DNA of 64,000 nt from Lysinibacillus sp. ZYM-1 (GCF_001308875.1 NZ_KQ465126.1:20959-84958), one strand, 5' to 3'. Counted from the first letter of the stretch, positions 9,019 to 17,891 are shown. Notes: generated by a model from the sequence alone, not told the origin. Made by a program: numbers and translations.

Positions 9019-9438
9019 TTACCAAATGCGTCCTGCAAGCATTGTTAGTTTAATAAATGTAAAAACATCGTCTTCCTGTACGGTTAGTGGTGAAGTAAGC
9101 GAATCTATGGACTCCTCATTGTGAAGTACTAAGAAAAGCTCATCTTGAAAAGCTTGAAGCATTGTAGAGATCGCTTGGTCAACTGATTGGCATGAATCGT
9201 TCTTTTTCTCTTCAAAATGTACTTTGCCATACTGAGCTGCATCTTCTAATTGCTGATCGGTTAAATAAAGATGAAGTGGCGTATCTACCATTTTATCGTT
9301 ATATTGTTGTACCTGTTGTGTGACAAGCTGATTAAGTAAATCTTGTAAAGTTATGACAGGCTCTTCGATAAAAAAAGGAATTTGTTGAAGCGTACGTGAT
9401 TTCTTACCGATTGCTTTTTGTTGGTAAAATAAACGCAA
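9019..9438 (-). CDS. Small protein of unknown function, operon partner of the giant DUF4132 protein
   Basis: 139 residues, unrecognised. It starts at a TTG at 9436-9438 with a perfect AAGGAGGTG five bases before it, so this non-ATG start is convincing. The protein is acidic to neutral with no signal peptide or membrane segment. Residues 30-100 look helical and Gln-rich (DLLNQLVTQQVQQYNDK), and the C-terminus (DDVFTFIKLTMLAGRIW) looks like a strand followed by a hydrophobic helix. It is the first gene of a two-gene unit, with only 13 bases to the next start. Co-expression suggests that it binds or regulates the large protein. Confidence 0.75.
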   Translation of the reverse strand: MRLFYQQKAIGKKSRTLQQIPFFIEEPVITLQDLLNQLVTQQVQQYNDKMVDTPLHLYLTDQQLEDAAQYGKVHFEEKKNDSCQSVDQAISTMLQAFQDELFLVLHNEESIDSLTSPLTVQEDDVFTFIKLTMLAGRIW

Positions 9439-9592
9439 TCTAACACCTCCTTACAATAATCTCATTATACAAGAGTGTGAACTATGAAAAGAATAAGGCA
9501 TATGACGCGAGTTGCGTAAAATATTTTGGGAAATGTGTAACGAAAAATAGCTTGCAACGACTTATTTGTAAGGTAGAAAGTGGGGTGAAGTT

Positions 9593-9801
9593 TTGCCAAA
9601 GATATATTAGAAGTAGAACGTTTGTACGATTTTTATCATCGAGATGCGTATCATTTTGCGCTTTATTATACAAAAAGTAGGGAAGAAGCGGAGGATATTA
9701 CGCAAGAAATATTTTTCAAGGTGCTTAAACAATTCAACCGTTATAAGAATGAAGATAAAGTAAAAACTTGGATTTTATCTATTGCATGTAATAGGCAGTA
9801 G
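9593..9801 (+). pseudogene. Broken ECF sigma factor (region 2 only)
   Basis: From the GCC at 9595 the frame reads AKDILEVERLYDFYHRDAYH and continues through EEAEDITQEIFFKVL and KVKTWILSIACNR to a stop at 9799. That is conserved region 2 of an ECF sigma factor; region 4 is absent. At the front, a ribosome-binding-site-like GTGGGGTGAAG precedes a TTG at 9593 that is one base out of frame with the coding stretch, as if one G had been lost from an original TTGGCC. The copy therefore has a start frameshift and a C-terminal truncation. It lies upstream of the SleL-like gene and has no anti-sigma partner. Confidence 0.75.
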
Positions 9802-9852
9802 ATATACATAGAAAGAACGTGTCAAAAAACTGTAAACAACATAAAAACAGAA

Positions 9853-9885
9853 AATCCATTCGCTGTAAATGCGATGGATTTTTTT
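9853..9885 (+). terminator. Terminator downstream of the sigma-factor fragment
   Basis: AATCCAT-T-CGC pairs with GCGATGGATT and is followed by T7. It separates the sigma fragment from the SleL-like gene. Confidence 0.75.
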
Positions 9886-9952
9886 GTGGTTTATTGAAAG
9901 ACATCTTTCCTTTTCCTATTTCATAAGCTTTATAGGTATGATTTATCAAGCT

Positions 9953-9971
9953 AAAAGGAGGTAAAATCATT
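9953..9971 (+). promoter_or_regulatory. Perfect ribosome binding site in front of an ATT start
   Basis: AAAAGGAGGT is followed by AAAATC and then ATT in the frame of the LysM domain. The 7-base spacing from AGGAGG is ideal for this ATT. No ATG, GTG or TTG occurs in that frame until the GTG at 10086, which is inside the first LysM-linked segment. Confidence 0.65.
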
Positions 9972-11258
9972 CAAATACATGTTGTACGTGCTGGTGAGTC
10001 TTTATGGGGTATTGCGCAGGCATATGGTACTACAGTTCAAAGTATTGTAGATGCCAATCAAATTCCAGAGCCAAATCGTTTAGTTGTGGGGCAAGCTCTT
10101 GTGATTCCGATTGTTGGAAGTTTTTATTATGTACAGCCAGGGGATAGCTTATGGTCAATTGGACAACGTTTCGGTATTAATTATGTAACACTTGCCCAAG
10201 TAAATGGTATTAATCCGAATCAACCATTAGCTGTGGGGATGAGATTATATATTCCGCAACCACCAAAAACAAGAGCAGAAACATTAGCATACTTAGAGCC
10301 GAGAGGTACATCTGTTAGTGAGGTGCTTTTGGATCAAGCTAGAGAAGCGGGCCCCTATTTAACATATTTAGCTTTATTTAGCTATGAGGCCAGACGAGAT
10401 GGCACCTTACAGAGACCGCCAAGCCAAGGGGTGACACAAATTGCAGATGATACTGGGGCTTCCCTTGCGATGGTCGTTTCGAATCTGGAGAATTTTAGTT
10501 TTAGTGGAGATCTAGCGAGAGACATTTTTCAAAGTACAGCTGTCCAGGATATACTCTTTGATAACATTCTTGCGGAAGCTAGAAGACTAGGGGACGTTAA
10601 GGATATCCATTTTGATTTCGAAAATTTACCAGGTGATCAACGACAAGCCTATAACAATTTTTTAAGAAGAGCTGTAGAAAAATTCCATGCTCAAGGATAC
10701 ACAGTATCTACTGCATTAGCTCCAAAAACAAGTGCGGGTGAGCGAGGTCCATGGACAGAGGCACATGATTATAAGGCACATGGAGAAATAGTAGACTTTG
10801 TGTTACTGATGACCTATGAATGGGGTTATTCAGCAGGGCCACCAATGGCCGTTTCCCCTCTTCCCGAAGTAGAGGCTGTTGTAAAATATGCACTTAGTGA
10901 AATACCTGCAAGTAAAATTATGCTGGGACAAAATTTATATGGTTATGATTGGACGTTACCATTTGTTCAGGGTGGGCCTAATGCAGAAGCACTGAGTCCA
11001 CAAAGAGCCATTGAAATTGCTAAACGTTATAATGCGGCTATTCAGTATGATTGGAGAGCACAAGCACCATTTTTTGAATATTATGATGAACAAGGTCGGG
11101 CACATATTGTATGGTTTGAAGATGCAAGATCCATTCAAGCTAAATTCAATCTTGTCAAACAGAATAATCTTCGTGGCATTGGCTATTGGAAATTAGGACT
11201 ACCCTTCCCTCAGAATTGGCTATTAATTGGTGCTAATTTTAACGTAGTGAAGAAATAA
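9969..11258 (+). CDS. LysM/GH18 spore-cortex-lytic N-acetylglucosaminidase (SleL/YaaH-like)
   Basis: About 429 residues with two LysM domains (HVVRAGESLWGIAQAYG near residue 5; YVQPGDSLWSIGQRFG near 50) and then a GH18 catalytic domain from about 110. DIHFDFENLPGDQ is the GH18 DxxDxE-type strand with the terminal acid, and LMTYEWGYSAGPP is the conserved later strand. SleL/YaaH enzymes cleave cortex peptidoglycan during germination; LysM binds glycan and there is no signal peptide, as in YaaH. The start is an apparent ATT at 9969, because the only strong ribosome binding site lies there and the first LysM would otherwise be lost. An ATC at 9966 is a less well spaced alternative, and a GTG at 10086 would remove LysM 1. 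Confidence 0.85.
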   Translation: MQIHVVRAGESLWGIAQAYGTTVQSIVDANQIPEPNRLVVGQALVIPIVGSFYYVQPGDSLWSIGQRFGINYVTLAQVNGINPNQPLAVGMRLYIPQPPKTRAETLAYLEPRGTSVSEVLLDQAREAGPYLTYLALFSYEARRDGTLQRPPSQGVTQIADDTGASLAMVVSNLENFSFSGDLARDIFQSTAVQDILFDNILAEARRLGDVKDIHFDFENLPGDQRQAYNNFLRRAVEKFHAQGYTVSTALAPKTSAGERGPWTEAHDYKAHGEIVDFVLLMTYEWGYSAGPPMAVSPLPEVEAVVKYALSEIPASKIMLGQNLYGYDWTLPFVQGGPNAEALSPQRAIEIAKRYNAAIQYDWRAQAPFFEYYDEQGRAHIVWFEDARSIQAKFNLVKQNNLRGIGYWKLGLPFPQNWLLIGANFNVVKK

Positions 11259-11348
11259 TCCAATATATAGTAATGCTGGTGATATTGTGTACCTTATTCT
11301 AGGTAGTTGTATTATAATTATGGTAAATATTTTTTTAGGAGGATTATA

Positions 11349-13568
11349 TTGGTTAAATTTAAAAACTTAGGAATCATCTTAACATCTACAGCTTTCACAG
11401 TTAGTTTATTTTCACCAGTCTCCCAAGCATCAGCAAATGAAAAGGTAGCTTCAGAGAGAATTGAAATTCAAGTTGCTTCAACGGATACAAAAGTCTCAAA
11501 AAGTACGCTTATTAAAAAAATACACGAGATTTTCCCAGGGAAATTTGATTTTGTAAAAGATACTGATTTTCATATAGGGACAGGGCATTACTTTAGTGAC
11601 GATAAAACCATTCGATACGACCTTAGCTTTAATAAAACAGTAAATGGTAGGGATATCCATGGAAGTTTTACATTTAAGGGAGATAGCTTGGAGCTGGAAA
11701 GTTTCTATTACGAACCTGCGAATAAAGAAGAAGCTATGTATCCAGCAAAGTATTCTGAGACGGAGGCCCAAACAATTGCCGATGATTTCTTAAAAAAGAT
11801 TCCGAATACTGCAGGATATAAGCTCCAAGAGGATGATTTTGACTATTATTTCAATTCTTCTAGGCCTTTATCAGAACCAATAAGATATTCATTTGTGTAT
11901 GCACCGACACATGATAATATACCGATTGCAAATTATCGAATTTCCATTGATGTACTTGCAAATGGTGAGATTGCTAGTTTCTATCGCTATTCTGATTCTA
12001 TTAGTCAGGCAACATTTGATCGTGTTGATCAGAAAAAGAATGAATCAGATGTACTCGCTCAACTACGTGAAAATTTATCGGTAGAATTACGTTATGTAAT
12101 AGACTATGACTTTGAAACTGGTAAACAATTTGCAAAGCTAGTCTATGTACCATCTTCAGGTCTTAATGGGGTACATGCACTTTCTGGTCAATGGCAATCT
12201 GCAAATGGCTTCACATCACAGGTGCCATTGACTAAAAAAGTAGAAAAACTCTCTGCTCAGCCATTGGGACCACGTAAGAATGGAATAACAATCGCAGAAG
12301 CTGAGGAATTAGCTAAAGCGATGATAAAAACGGATTCAAATAATAACGCAAAATTAGAAATAAGTATGGTTGATGAGAGAGAAAATGAAAATGGTGAGAC
12401 TATTTATTCTATCCACTATTCATATTCGTATAAAAATAGTAGTGTTGGTACCTCTTTAGAAATAAAGAAAGCAACTGGAGAAGTGATTCACTACAATGAT
12501 ATAAGCAAGGAATACTCAACATCAGATAATGAGGGGGTCAAAATTTCTAGTGAAGCTGCATTAACAAAGGCAATTGGATACTTAAAAGAATATGCCCCTT
12601 CGTACTTACATGAGTATTCTAAACCAATTGATGAAGTGGAAATAAATGAATACAATGATGACTATAATTTCACATTCCCACGCATTGTCAATGGGATTCC
12701 GGTTAGTGGTGATGGGTTAATGGTTGCTATAGGTCCAGATGGTTCTCTACGTTCACTATATATTAGTAGCCAAGCTATTAAAAACTGGCCATCTCCAAAT
12801 AAGACGTTTTCTAATGAGCAAGCAAAAGAGTCATATAGTAAGGCTCTAAATGTTCAATTACAATATGTGAAGCAAAATAGTAAAGATAAAAAACATTTCA
12901 ATTTAGTCTATACACCTATTTTTGACGATAGCCAATTTAATCAAATTGATGCGACGACAGGTGAATGGTTAAAACCAGTAGATGAGTCGAAAGAAAAGTT
13001 TGTGATCTCCCATCCAACAGCTGCTAATGAGTTGAATTATCTACTGAAGCAAAATATTTTAGACGTAAAGGATCCTGCAAACTTTAATGCGGATCAAGCT
13101 GTGACAAAAGGGGAAGCATTGAAAATTTTACTGAAATCAGTATCATATGGCTATTTTGGTAATGGTGATGGAGAAAAGCAATCCTTCAACAATATTGATA
13201 AAAATCATCCATTATATGGAGTTGTTGAACAAGCAGTAAGAATGGGGATTTTACAGCCAGCCAATCAATTCGATGTGGATGCAACTTTGACTCGCCAAGA
13301 GCTAGCAATATGGTCAGTAATAGTATTGCAATTGGATAACGTGGCGAAGTATAAGGATATTTATAAATTAAACTTTGCTGATGCAGCTTCTATTGATCCG
13401 GCATATACAGGTTATATAGCGATCGCAAGTGGTATGGGTCTGATCGACGCACAGCAAAATAATTTTAATGCTACTAAGAGTGTGTCCTATGCAGATTTGG
13501 CTGTCTCAACAGTCCGTTTAGCAAAAGCAGTTCAAGAAAATAAAGGCGATAGAAACTTCTACTATTAG
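11349..13568 (+). CDS. Secreted YcdB/YcdC-repeat protein with C-terminal SLH domains
   Basis: 739 residues from a TTG at 11349 preceded by TAGGAGGATTATA; an upstream ATG at 11307 lacks a site. A signal peptide (KFKNLGIILTSTAFTVSLFS, then SQASA) is followed by at least two YcdB/YcdC (DUF4901-type) modules between about residues 35 and 550, marked by repeated E-A-E-ELAKAMI and F-PRIVNGIPVSGDGL segments. From about 553 to the end come S-layer homology units (for example FNADQAVTKGEALKILLKS and FDVDATLTRQELAIWSVIV). SLH domains bind pyruvylated cell-wall polymer, so the protein is probably held on the cell surface. The function of the YcdB module is unknown; PepSY-like folds are one possibility. 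Confidence 0.8.
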   Translation: MVKFKNLGIILTSTAFTVSLFSPVSQASANEKVASERIEIQVASTDTKVSKSTLIKKIHEIFPGKFDFVKDTDFHIGTGHYFSDDKTIRYDLSFNKTVNGRDIHGSFTFKGDSLELESFYYEPANKEEAMYPAKYSETEAQTIADDFLKKIPNTAGYKLQEDDFDYYFNSSRPLSEPIRYSFVYAPTHDNIPIANYRISIDVLANGEIASFYRYSDSISQATFDRVDQKKNESDVLAQLRENLSVELRYVIDYDFETGKQFAKLVYVPSSGLNGVHALSGQWQSANGFTSQVPLTKKVEKLSAQPLGPRKNGITIAEAEELAKAMIKTDSNNNAKLEISMVDERENENGETIYSIHYSYSYKNSSVGTSLEIKKATGEVIHYNDISKEYSTSDNEGVKISSEAALTKAIGYLKEYAPSYLHEYSKPIDEVEINEYNDDYNFTFPRIVNGIPVSGDGLMVAIGPDGSLRSLYISSQAIKNWPSPNKTFSNEQAKESYSKALNVQLQYVKQNSKDKKHFNLVYTPIFDDSQFNQIDATTGEWLKPVDESKEKFVISHPTAANELNYLLKQNILDVKDPANFNADQAVTKGEALKILLKSVSYGYFGNGDGEKQSFNNIDKNHPLYGVVEQAVRMGILQPANQFDVDATLTRQELAIWSVIVLQLDNVAKYKDIYKLNFADAASIDPAYTGYIAIASGMGLIDAQQNNFNATKSVSYADLAVSTVRLAKAVQENKGDRNFYY

Positions 13569-13585
13569 TTTACATGAATAATTGT

Positions 13586-13621
13586 AAGGACATTTCCTCA
13601 TTGAAGGAAATGTCCTTTTTA
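13586..13621 (+). terminator. Terminator after the YcdB-SLH gene
   Basis: AAGGACATTTCCT pairs with AGGAAATGTCCTT around a short loop and is followed by T5. Confidence 0.85.
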
Positions 13622-13677
13622 GGTTAGTTTGGGGTTGAATAGGGAAGTAATATGGAATGAAAGGAGTGTACAATCGT

Positions 13678-14142
13678 ATGAAATTAAAATCATTTTTAGC
13701 GATTTCTTTAATGACGGCTATTCTTTATGGCTGTAATAAGGATGAAGTAAAAGATGTACCTGCTAATGCACCAGCTGATCAGAATGCTACACAACAGACT
13801 GGCGATACGCCAACTGACCAAACGACATTCAACTTTTTAGAGTTTTCTTTGGATGTTGATTATTCCGCTACGGAGTCATATGAGGTGGAGTATGAAGACA
13901 AAAAATCGGGAATCTCAGCGAAGTTACAGGATGATCGGAAAAATGTAAAGTTACAAGGTAATGAAGCCTATACAAAATTAGAGCCGTTATTTAAACAGCT
14001 GAATTTTGATTCTACAACACCGAATGATGAAGTGATTGATCAAGTAATCAACGTTTTTAATATTGAAGATAACTATCAGTCCATTGAGGTTGAAGTAGAG
14101 TTTATTGATGGAAATGAAAAGGAATTTAAACGACTTCCATAA
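13678..14142 (+). CDS. yusW: YusW-like lipoprotein
   Basis: 154 residues. A type II signal sequence (KSFLAISLMTAILYGC) places the lipobox Cys at about residue 17, followed by an Asp/Ala/Gln/Thr-rich linker to about 50. The C-terminal 100 residues (FNFLEFSLDVDYS through ESYEVEYEDKKSG to IEVEVEFIDGNEKEF) match the YusW family as I remember it: compact, acidic and beta-rich. AAAGGAGTG lies 9 bases before the chosen ATG at 13678; an ATG at 13657 is in frame but poorly served. The function of YusW is not known. It stands alone between two terminators. Confidence 0.7.
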   Translation: MKLKSFLAISLMTAILYGCNKDEVKDVPANAPADQNATQQTGDTPTDQTTFNFLEFSLDVDYSATESYEVEYEDKKSGISAKLQDDRKNVKLQGNEAYTKLEPLFKQLNFDSTTPNDEVIDQVINVFNIEDNYQSIEVEVEFIDGNEKEFKRLP

Positions 14143-14151
14143 ATGAGATGA

Positions 14152-14184
14152 GCCAGCTAAAACAAAAAGCGTTAGCTGGCTTTT
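14152..14184 (+). terminator. Terminator after the YusW-like gene
   Basis: GCCAGCTAA pairs with TTAGCTGGC and is followed by TTTT. It also lies just past the 3' end of the convergent catalase gene. Confidence 0.75.
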
Positions 14185-14197
14185 AAATTCATGAACC

Positions 14198-16183
14198 TTA
14201 CCGTTCCCAATGTCGATGTTTAGAAAGGGAATGAATAAATGAATTTAGATTATTTGCAACGCCATCTTTATTGGCGATATGCTGTAAAAACGATACATTT
14301 TCAGCATAGCCTATTGTTTTAAAATGCTGGTAGGCTTCTTGAAAAAATTGTTCTGCTTTAGCTTGTTGATAGGAATCATGGAAAGATCCAGTCACATAAA
14401 CTCCATCATAAAGTGAGGAAGAAGCGGTGGCAAATGTTTCATGAATTTCATAGCCATTTAGTATGCCCTGTTTTGTACTAATCAGTTCCACTACTATATT
14501 TTTGCTCAAGAGTGTAGCAATCAGCTCATTTAGGTTTTCTTCGGTATTTTCTGCTACAATTACTGCTACTTTTAAAGTTTTGACACTTTCTACAGCATTG
14601 ATGACTTGACTAACAGCAGGGGAAGTTTGAGTAATATGAGGTACCTCTACTTGTACTGGCGGTACTATACCGATAGTATCAGCAATTGCTGTTGCAAGCG
14701 TATGACTGACATGAGCTAACATATCAACAACTTGTTTTCGAATTGCTTTGTTTTTTACTTTTCCAAGTTCGAAGCAAAAAGCATTAATGATATGCTTTTT
14801 CTCAACATCTGTCACACTCAGCCAGAATAATCGGGCTTGTGTAAAATGGTCTTTGAAACTATCACTACGTGCACGTACCTTATGTCCCTCTATTTTTTCC
14901 TCATAATGAGTATAGCCTCCATCTGCTTCAGAGATGGGGGACGGTGTGTTATCAGCTAAGGAATTATTATGGTAGCTAACTTGCCCGACATTAATCGTTT
15001 GTCGACCATAACCATCTCGTTGATTATTATGGAAAGGACAAATAGGTTTATTTATAGGGATTTCGTGGAAGTTTGGGCCTCCAAGTCGTATTAACTGCGT
15101 ATCTGTATAGGAGAATAAGCGGCCTTGTAATAAAGGATCATTAGAAAAATCAATGCCAGGTACAACATGACCTACATGAAATGCAGCTTGTTCTGTTTCA
15201 GCAAAGAAGTTGTCCACGTTTTTGTTAAGTGTCATTTTACCAAGGATACGGACAGGAACTTCTTCCTCAGGCCATATTTTCGTAGCATCGAGAATATCAA
15301 AACTATAATTAAATTCATCTTCAACCGGAATAAGTTGCACGCCAAGCTCCCACTCTGGGAAATCACCTCGTTCGATCGATTCCCATAAATCTCTGCGGTG
15401 GAAATCAGGATCTTTCCCAGCGATGATCTGCGCCTCATCCCAAACTAGTGATTTAACTCCAAGCGTCGGTTTCCAATGAAACTTAACAAAGTGGGCCTTC
15501 CTTTCATCATTGATGAAACGATAGGTATTAACGCCGAAACCTTCCATCATTCGATAGCTTCGTGGAATCGATCTATCCGACATATGCCACATAACCATAT
15601 GGGCAGATTCCTGATTGTTCGCAATGAAATCCCAAAATGTATCATGGGCACTTTGAGCTTGGGGAATTTCATTATTTGGTTCGGGCTTTACTGCGTGTAC
15701 AAAATCTGGAAATTTAATAGCGTCTTGTATAAAAAATACAGGTATATTATTTCCGACTAAATCATAATTACCTTCCTGTGTATAAAATTTTGTAGCGAAA
15801 CCACGTGCATCACGAACAGTGTCGGCAGAGCCCCTTGAGCCCGCAACAGTGGAGAAACGAACAAAGACAGGTGTTTTCGTTCCTTTCCCATTTAAAAATT
15901 GTGCTTTTGTAATATTGCTTGCACATTCATAGGTTTCAAAAATTCCATGTGCTGCTGATCCACGTGCATGCACCACTCTTTCAGGAATACGTTCATGATC
16001 AAAATGCGTCATTTTTTCGCGAAAATGAAAATCCTCCAGTAAAGTTGGGCCACGATCGCCAGCTTTTAGAGAATGTTCATCTTCAGCTATTTTTAATCCT
16101 TGATTGGTTGTGAGAGACTGATTTTTATCACTTACTCGGAATGCTTCTAGTTGTTGTTGTTTTTGATTGACATCTTTTTTCAT
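14198..16183 (-). CDS. katE: Large-subunit monofunctional heme catalase (KatE/HPII type)
   Basis: 661 residues; decomposes hydrogen peroxide in the cytosol. The catalase core shows catalytic His72 in [10 protein letters not shown], the Asn of [20 protein letters not shown] (near 145) and the heme-ligand region [14 protein letters not shown]. After about residue 510 ([20 protein letters not shown]) comes the flavodoxin/DJ-1-like C-terminal domain that defines clade II catalases. It is shorter than E. coli HPII (753) and near B. subtilis KatE size (686). The start ATG has AAAGGAGGATTCTAA upstream. It is divergent from the MarR-type repressor gene, with 169 bases between them. In B. subtilis katE is a sigma-B general-stress gene; I see no certain sigma-B promoter here. 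Confidence 0.92.
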   Translation of the reverse strand: MKKDVNQKQQQLEAFRVSDKNQSLTTNQGLKIAEDEHSLKAGDRGPTLLEDFHFREKMTHFDHERIPERVVHARGSAAHGIFETYECASNITKAQFLNGKGTKTPVFVRFSTVAGSRGSADTVRDARGFATKFYTQEGNYDLVGNNIPVFFIQDAIKFPDFVHAVKPEPNNEIPQAQSAHDTFWDFIANNQESAHMVMWHMSDRSIPRSYRMMEGFGVNTYRFINDERKAHFVKFHWKPTLGVKSLVWDEAQIIAGKDPDFHRRDLWESIERGDFPEWELGVQLIPVEDEFNYSFDILDATKIWPEEEVPVRILGKMTLNKNVDNFFAETEQAAFHVGHVVPGIDFSNDPLLQGRLFSYTDTQLIRLGGPNFHEIPINKPICPFHNNQRDGYGRQTINVGQVSYHNNSLADNTPSPISEADGGYTHYEEKIEGHKVRARSDSFKDHFTQARLFWLSVTDVEKKHIINAFCFELGKVKNKAIRKQVVDMLAHVSHTLATAIADTIGIVPPVQVEVPHITQTSPAVSQVINAVESVKTLKVAVIVAENTEENLNELIATLLSKNIVVELISTKQGILNGYEIHETFATASSSLYDGVYVTGSFHDSYQQAKAEQFFQEAYQHFKTIGYAENVSFLQHIANKDGVANNLNSFIHSLSKHRHWER

Positions 16184-16304
16184 TTAGAATCCTCCTTTAT
16201 AAGTTACAATTACTTTCTACCCGCGGAAGAAGTTCACAAACATTTGCAGCTAAAATGAAAATACGAAACAAAATGATTGCTGATCAAAAATGAATGTGGT
16301 ATTA

Positions 16305-16324
16305 TTATCTCGAATTAAAGATAA
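16305..16324. promoter_or_regulatory. Imperfect MhqR-type operator upstream of the mhqR-like gene
   Basis: TTATCT and AGATAA arms surround CGAATTAA. The left half matches the known B. subtilis MhqR box (TATCTCGAATTCGAGATA), and the right half is degenerate. The position 29 bases before the start suggests autoregulation; it could also touch the divergent catalase promoter. Confidence 0.6.
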
Positions 16325-16352
16325 TTAAATTCGAAATAAATGAGGTAGTCGT

Positions 16353-16781
16353 ATGAAGGAAGACAATCGTAACTTAAAAGCATTTACGGTCTTGTTCCGA
16401 GCATATCAAACGATTCAGGATGCAACCAAAAGGGATTTACTTCAATATGATTTAAATCAAACCGAATTTTCGGTCCTTGAATTTCTGTATCATCGTGGCG
16501 AGCAGCCCATTCAAGTGATCGGTAAAAAAATATTAATTGCAAGTAGTAGTATTACTTATGTAATTGATAAGCTCGAGCAAAAAGGCTATGTATTTCGGAA
16601 ATCATGTCCTAGGGATCGGCGTGTCACTTATGTATTACTAACAGATGAGGGACAGGCTTTAATGGAAGAGATTTTCCCTAAGCATGAACAAAAAATAAAT
16701 GAGGTTTTTGAAGTATTGGAACCTCAGGAGCTGGAAACAATGATTTTGTCACTTAAAAAAGTTGGCAAAAATGCTAAATGA
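16353..16781 (+). CDS. mhqR: MarR-family repressor, MhqR-like
   Basis: 142 residues with a winged helix-turn-helix in the middle (QTEFSVLEFLYHRGEQPIQV, then a recognition helix with ASSSITYVIDKLEQKGY, then the wing DRRVTYVLLTDEG). MhqR of B. subtilis represses genes for quinone and catechol detoxification and is released by methylhydroquinone. The identification rests on the family fold, on the downstream dioxygenase/nitroreductase/FMN-reductase genes, and on palindromes matching the published MhqR box in front of this gene and the next. Only 57 bases separate it from the dioxygenase gene, and the operator lies in that gap. Confidence 0.8.
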   Translation: MKEDNRNLKAFTVLFRAYQTIQDATKRDLLQYDLNQTEFSVLEFLYHRGEQPIQVIGKKILIASSSITYVIDKLEQKGYVFRKSCPRDRRVTYVLLTDEGQALMEEIFPKHEQKINEVFEVLEPQELETMILSLKKVGKNAK

Positions 16782-16803
16782 CATTTAAAAAATTTTAAAT
16801 ATA

Positions 16804-16821
16804 TATCTCGATATCGAGATA
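16804..16821. promoter_or_regulatory. Perfect MhqR-type operator palindrome
   Basis: TATCTCGATATCGAGATA is an 18-base perfect palindrome, 17 bases before the dioxygenase start and just upstream of its ribosome binding site. It differs from the B. subtilis MhqR consensus only in the central AT/TA pair. Confidence 0.8.
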
Positions 16822-16838
16822 ATTAGGAGGAGCATTAT

Positions 16839-17822
16839 ATGAATCATTTAAAAGGTGTACACCATGTAACAGCTATCACAAGTAGTGCTGAAGAAAATTA
16901 TAAATTCTTTACTTATGTATTAGGGATGCGCTTAGTGAAGAAAACAGTTAATCAGGATGATATTCAAACATATCATTTATTCTTTGCGGATGATAAAGGT
17001 AGTGCAGGCACAGATATGACGTTCTTCGATTTCCCTAACATCTCAAAAGGGGTACATGGGACAAATGAAATTTCAAAAACTTCCTTCCGTGTACCAACGG
17101 ATGCAGCTATAGATTATTGGGTAAAGCGTTTTGATCGTTTAAATGTGGAACATACGGGTATTAAAGAACAATTTGGTAAGAAAACACTATCTTTCGTGGA
17201 TTTTGATGATCAACAGTATCAGCTTATTTCTGACGAGCATAATGCAGGTATTGCATCAGGTACGCCTTGGCAGGATGGTCCTATTCCACTTGAATATGCT
17301 ATTACAGGTTTAGGACCAGTATTTGTCCGTGTAGCTGATTTTAAATACTTTAAAGATGTGCTAGAAAAAGTAATGCTCTTTACTGAGATTGCAAAAGAAG
17401 GAGACTTCCATCTATTTGAAGTAGAGGAAGGCGGAAACGGCGCTCAAGTGATTGTAGAACACAATACTGTGTTACCAGTAGCTCGTCAAGGCTTTGGTAC
17501 TGTTCACCATGCGGCCTTTCGTGTAGAGGATCGTGCGGTATTAGATGAATGGACTGCACGTTTTGAGAGCTTTGGCTTCCACACATCTGGCTATGTAAAT
17601 CGTCATTTCTTTGAATCATTATATGCCCGAGTAGCTCCTCAAATTTTATTTGAATTGGCAACAGATGGCCCAGGATTTATGGGCGATGAGCCGTACGAAA
17701 CTTTAGGAGAAAAACTTTCATTACCTCCATTCTTAGAACCAAAACGAGCACAAATTGAAGGACTTGTTCGTCCTATTGACACTGTAAGAAGCTCTATTAC
17801 GTTCGATAAAGAATATGAGTAA
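16839..17822 (+). CDS. mhqO: Ring-cleaving dioxygenase / VOC-family protein (MhqO-like)
   Basis: 327 residues, two glyoxalase-fold (VOC) halves: residues 5-140 begin LKGVHHVTAITSSAEENYKF, and residues 155-290 carry GTVHHAAFRVEDRAVLDEW. The paired His in GVHHVT and GTVHHAAF, plus a distal Glu, are the usual metal ligands of extradiol dioxygenases. The B. subtilis homologues MhqA, MhqE and MhqO confer resistance to catechol and hydroquinones. The start ATG is preceded by TTAGGAGGAGCATTAT. It is the first gene after the perfect operator and is likely co-transcribed with the two oxidoreductases downstream. Confidence 0.88.
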   Translation: MNHLKGVHHVTAITSSAEENYKFFTYVLGMRLVKKTVNQDDIQTYHLFFADDKGSAGTDMTFFDFPNISKGVHGTNEISKTSFRVPTDAAIDYWVKRFDRLNVEHTGIKEQFGKKTLSFVDFDDQQYQLISDEHNAGIASGTPWQDGPIPLEYAITGLGPVFVRVADFKYFKDVLEKVMLFTEIAKEGDFHLFEVEEGGNGAQVIVEHNTVLPVARQGFGTVHHAAFRVEDRAVLDEWTARFESFGFHTSGYVNRHFFESLYARVAPQILFELATDGPGFMGDEPYETLGEKLSLPPFLEPKRAQIEGLVRPIDTVRSSITFDKEYE

Positions 17823-17830
17823 TACTATTT

Positions 17831-17862
17831 TATTCAGTAGAGAAAAATTTTCTCTACTGAAT
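17831..17862 (+). repeat. Perfect hairpin between mhqO and mhqN
   Basis: ATTCAGTAGAGAAAA is followed, after one base, by its exact reverse complement, giving 15-base arms. No T-run follows, so it is more likely an mRNA-stabilising or partial-attenuation hairpin than a full terminator. Confidence 0.7.
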
Positions 17863-17891
17863 GGATACATACTGGATTGGAGGTTTAATGA

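Noticed and set aside
9477..9680. Plus-strand 67-codon frame across the sigma fragment
   Set aside because: It is a different frame from the recognisable region 2 sequence; no family resemblance.
9779..9970. Minus-strand 63-codon frame over the sigma fragment
   Set aside because: Runs through the terminator and the SleL leader and has no ribosome binding site.
16184..16304. PerR box between katE and mhqR
   Set aside because: TTATAAGTTACAATTA only partly resembles the PerR palindrome and has too many mismatches.
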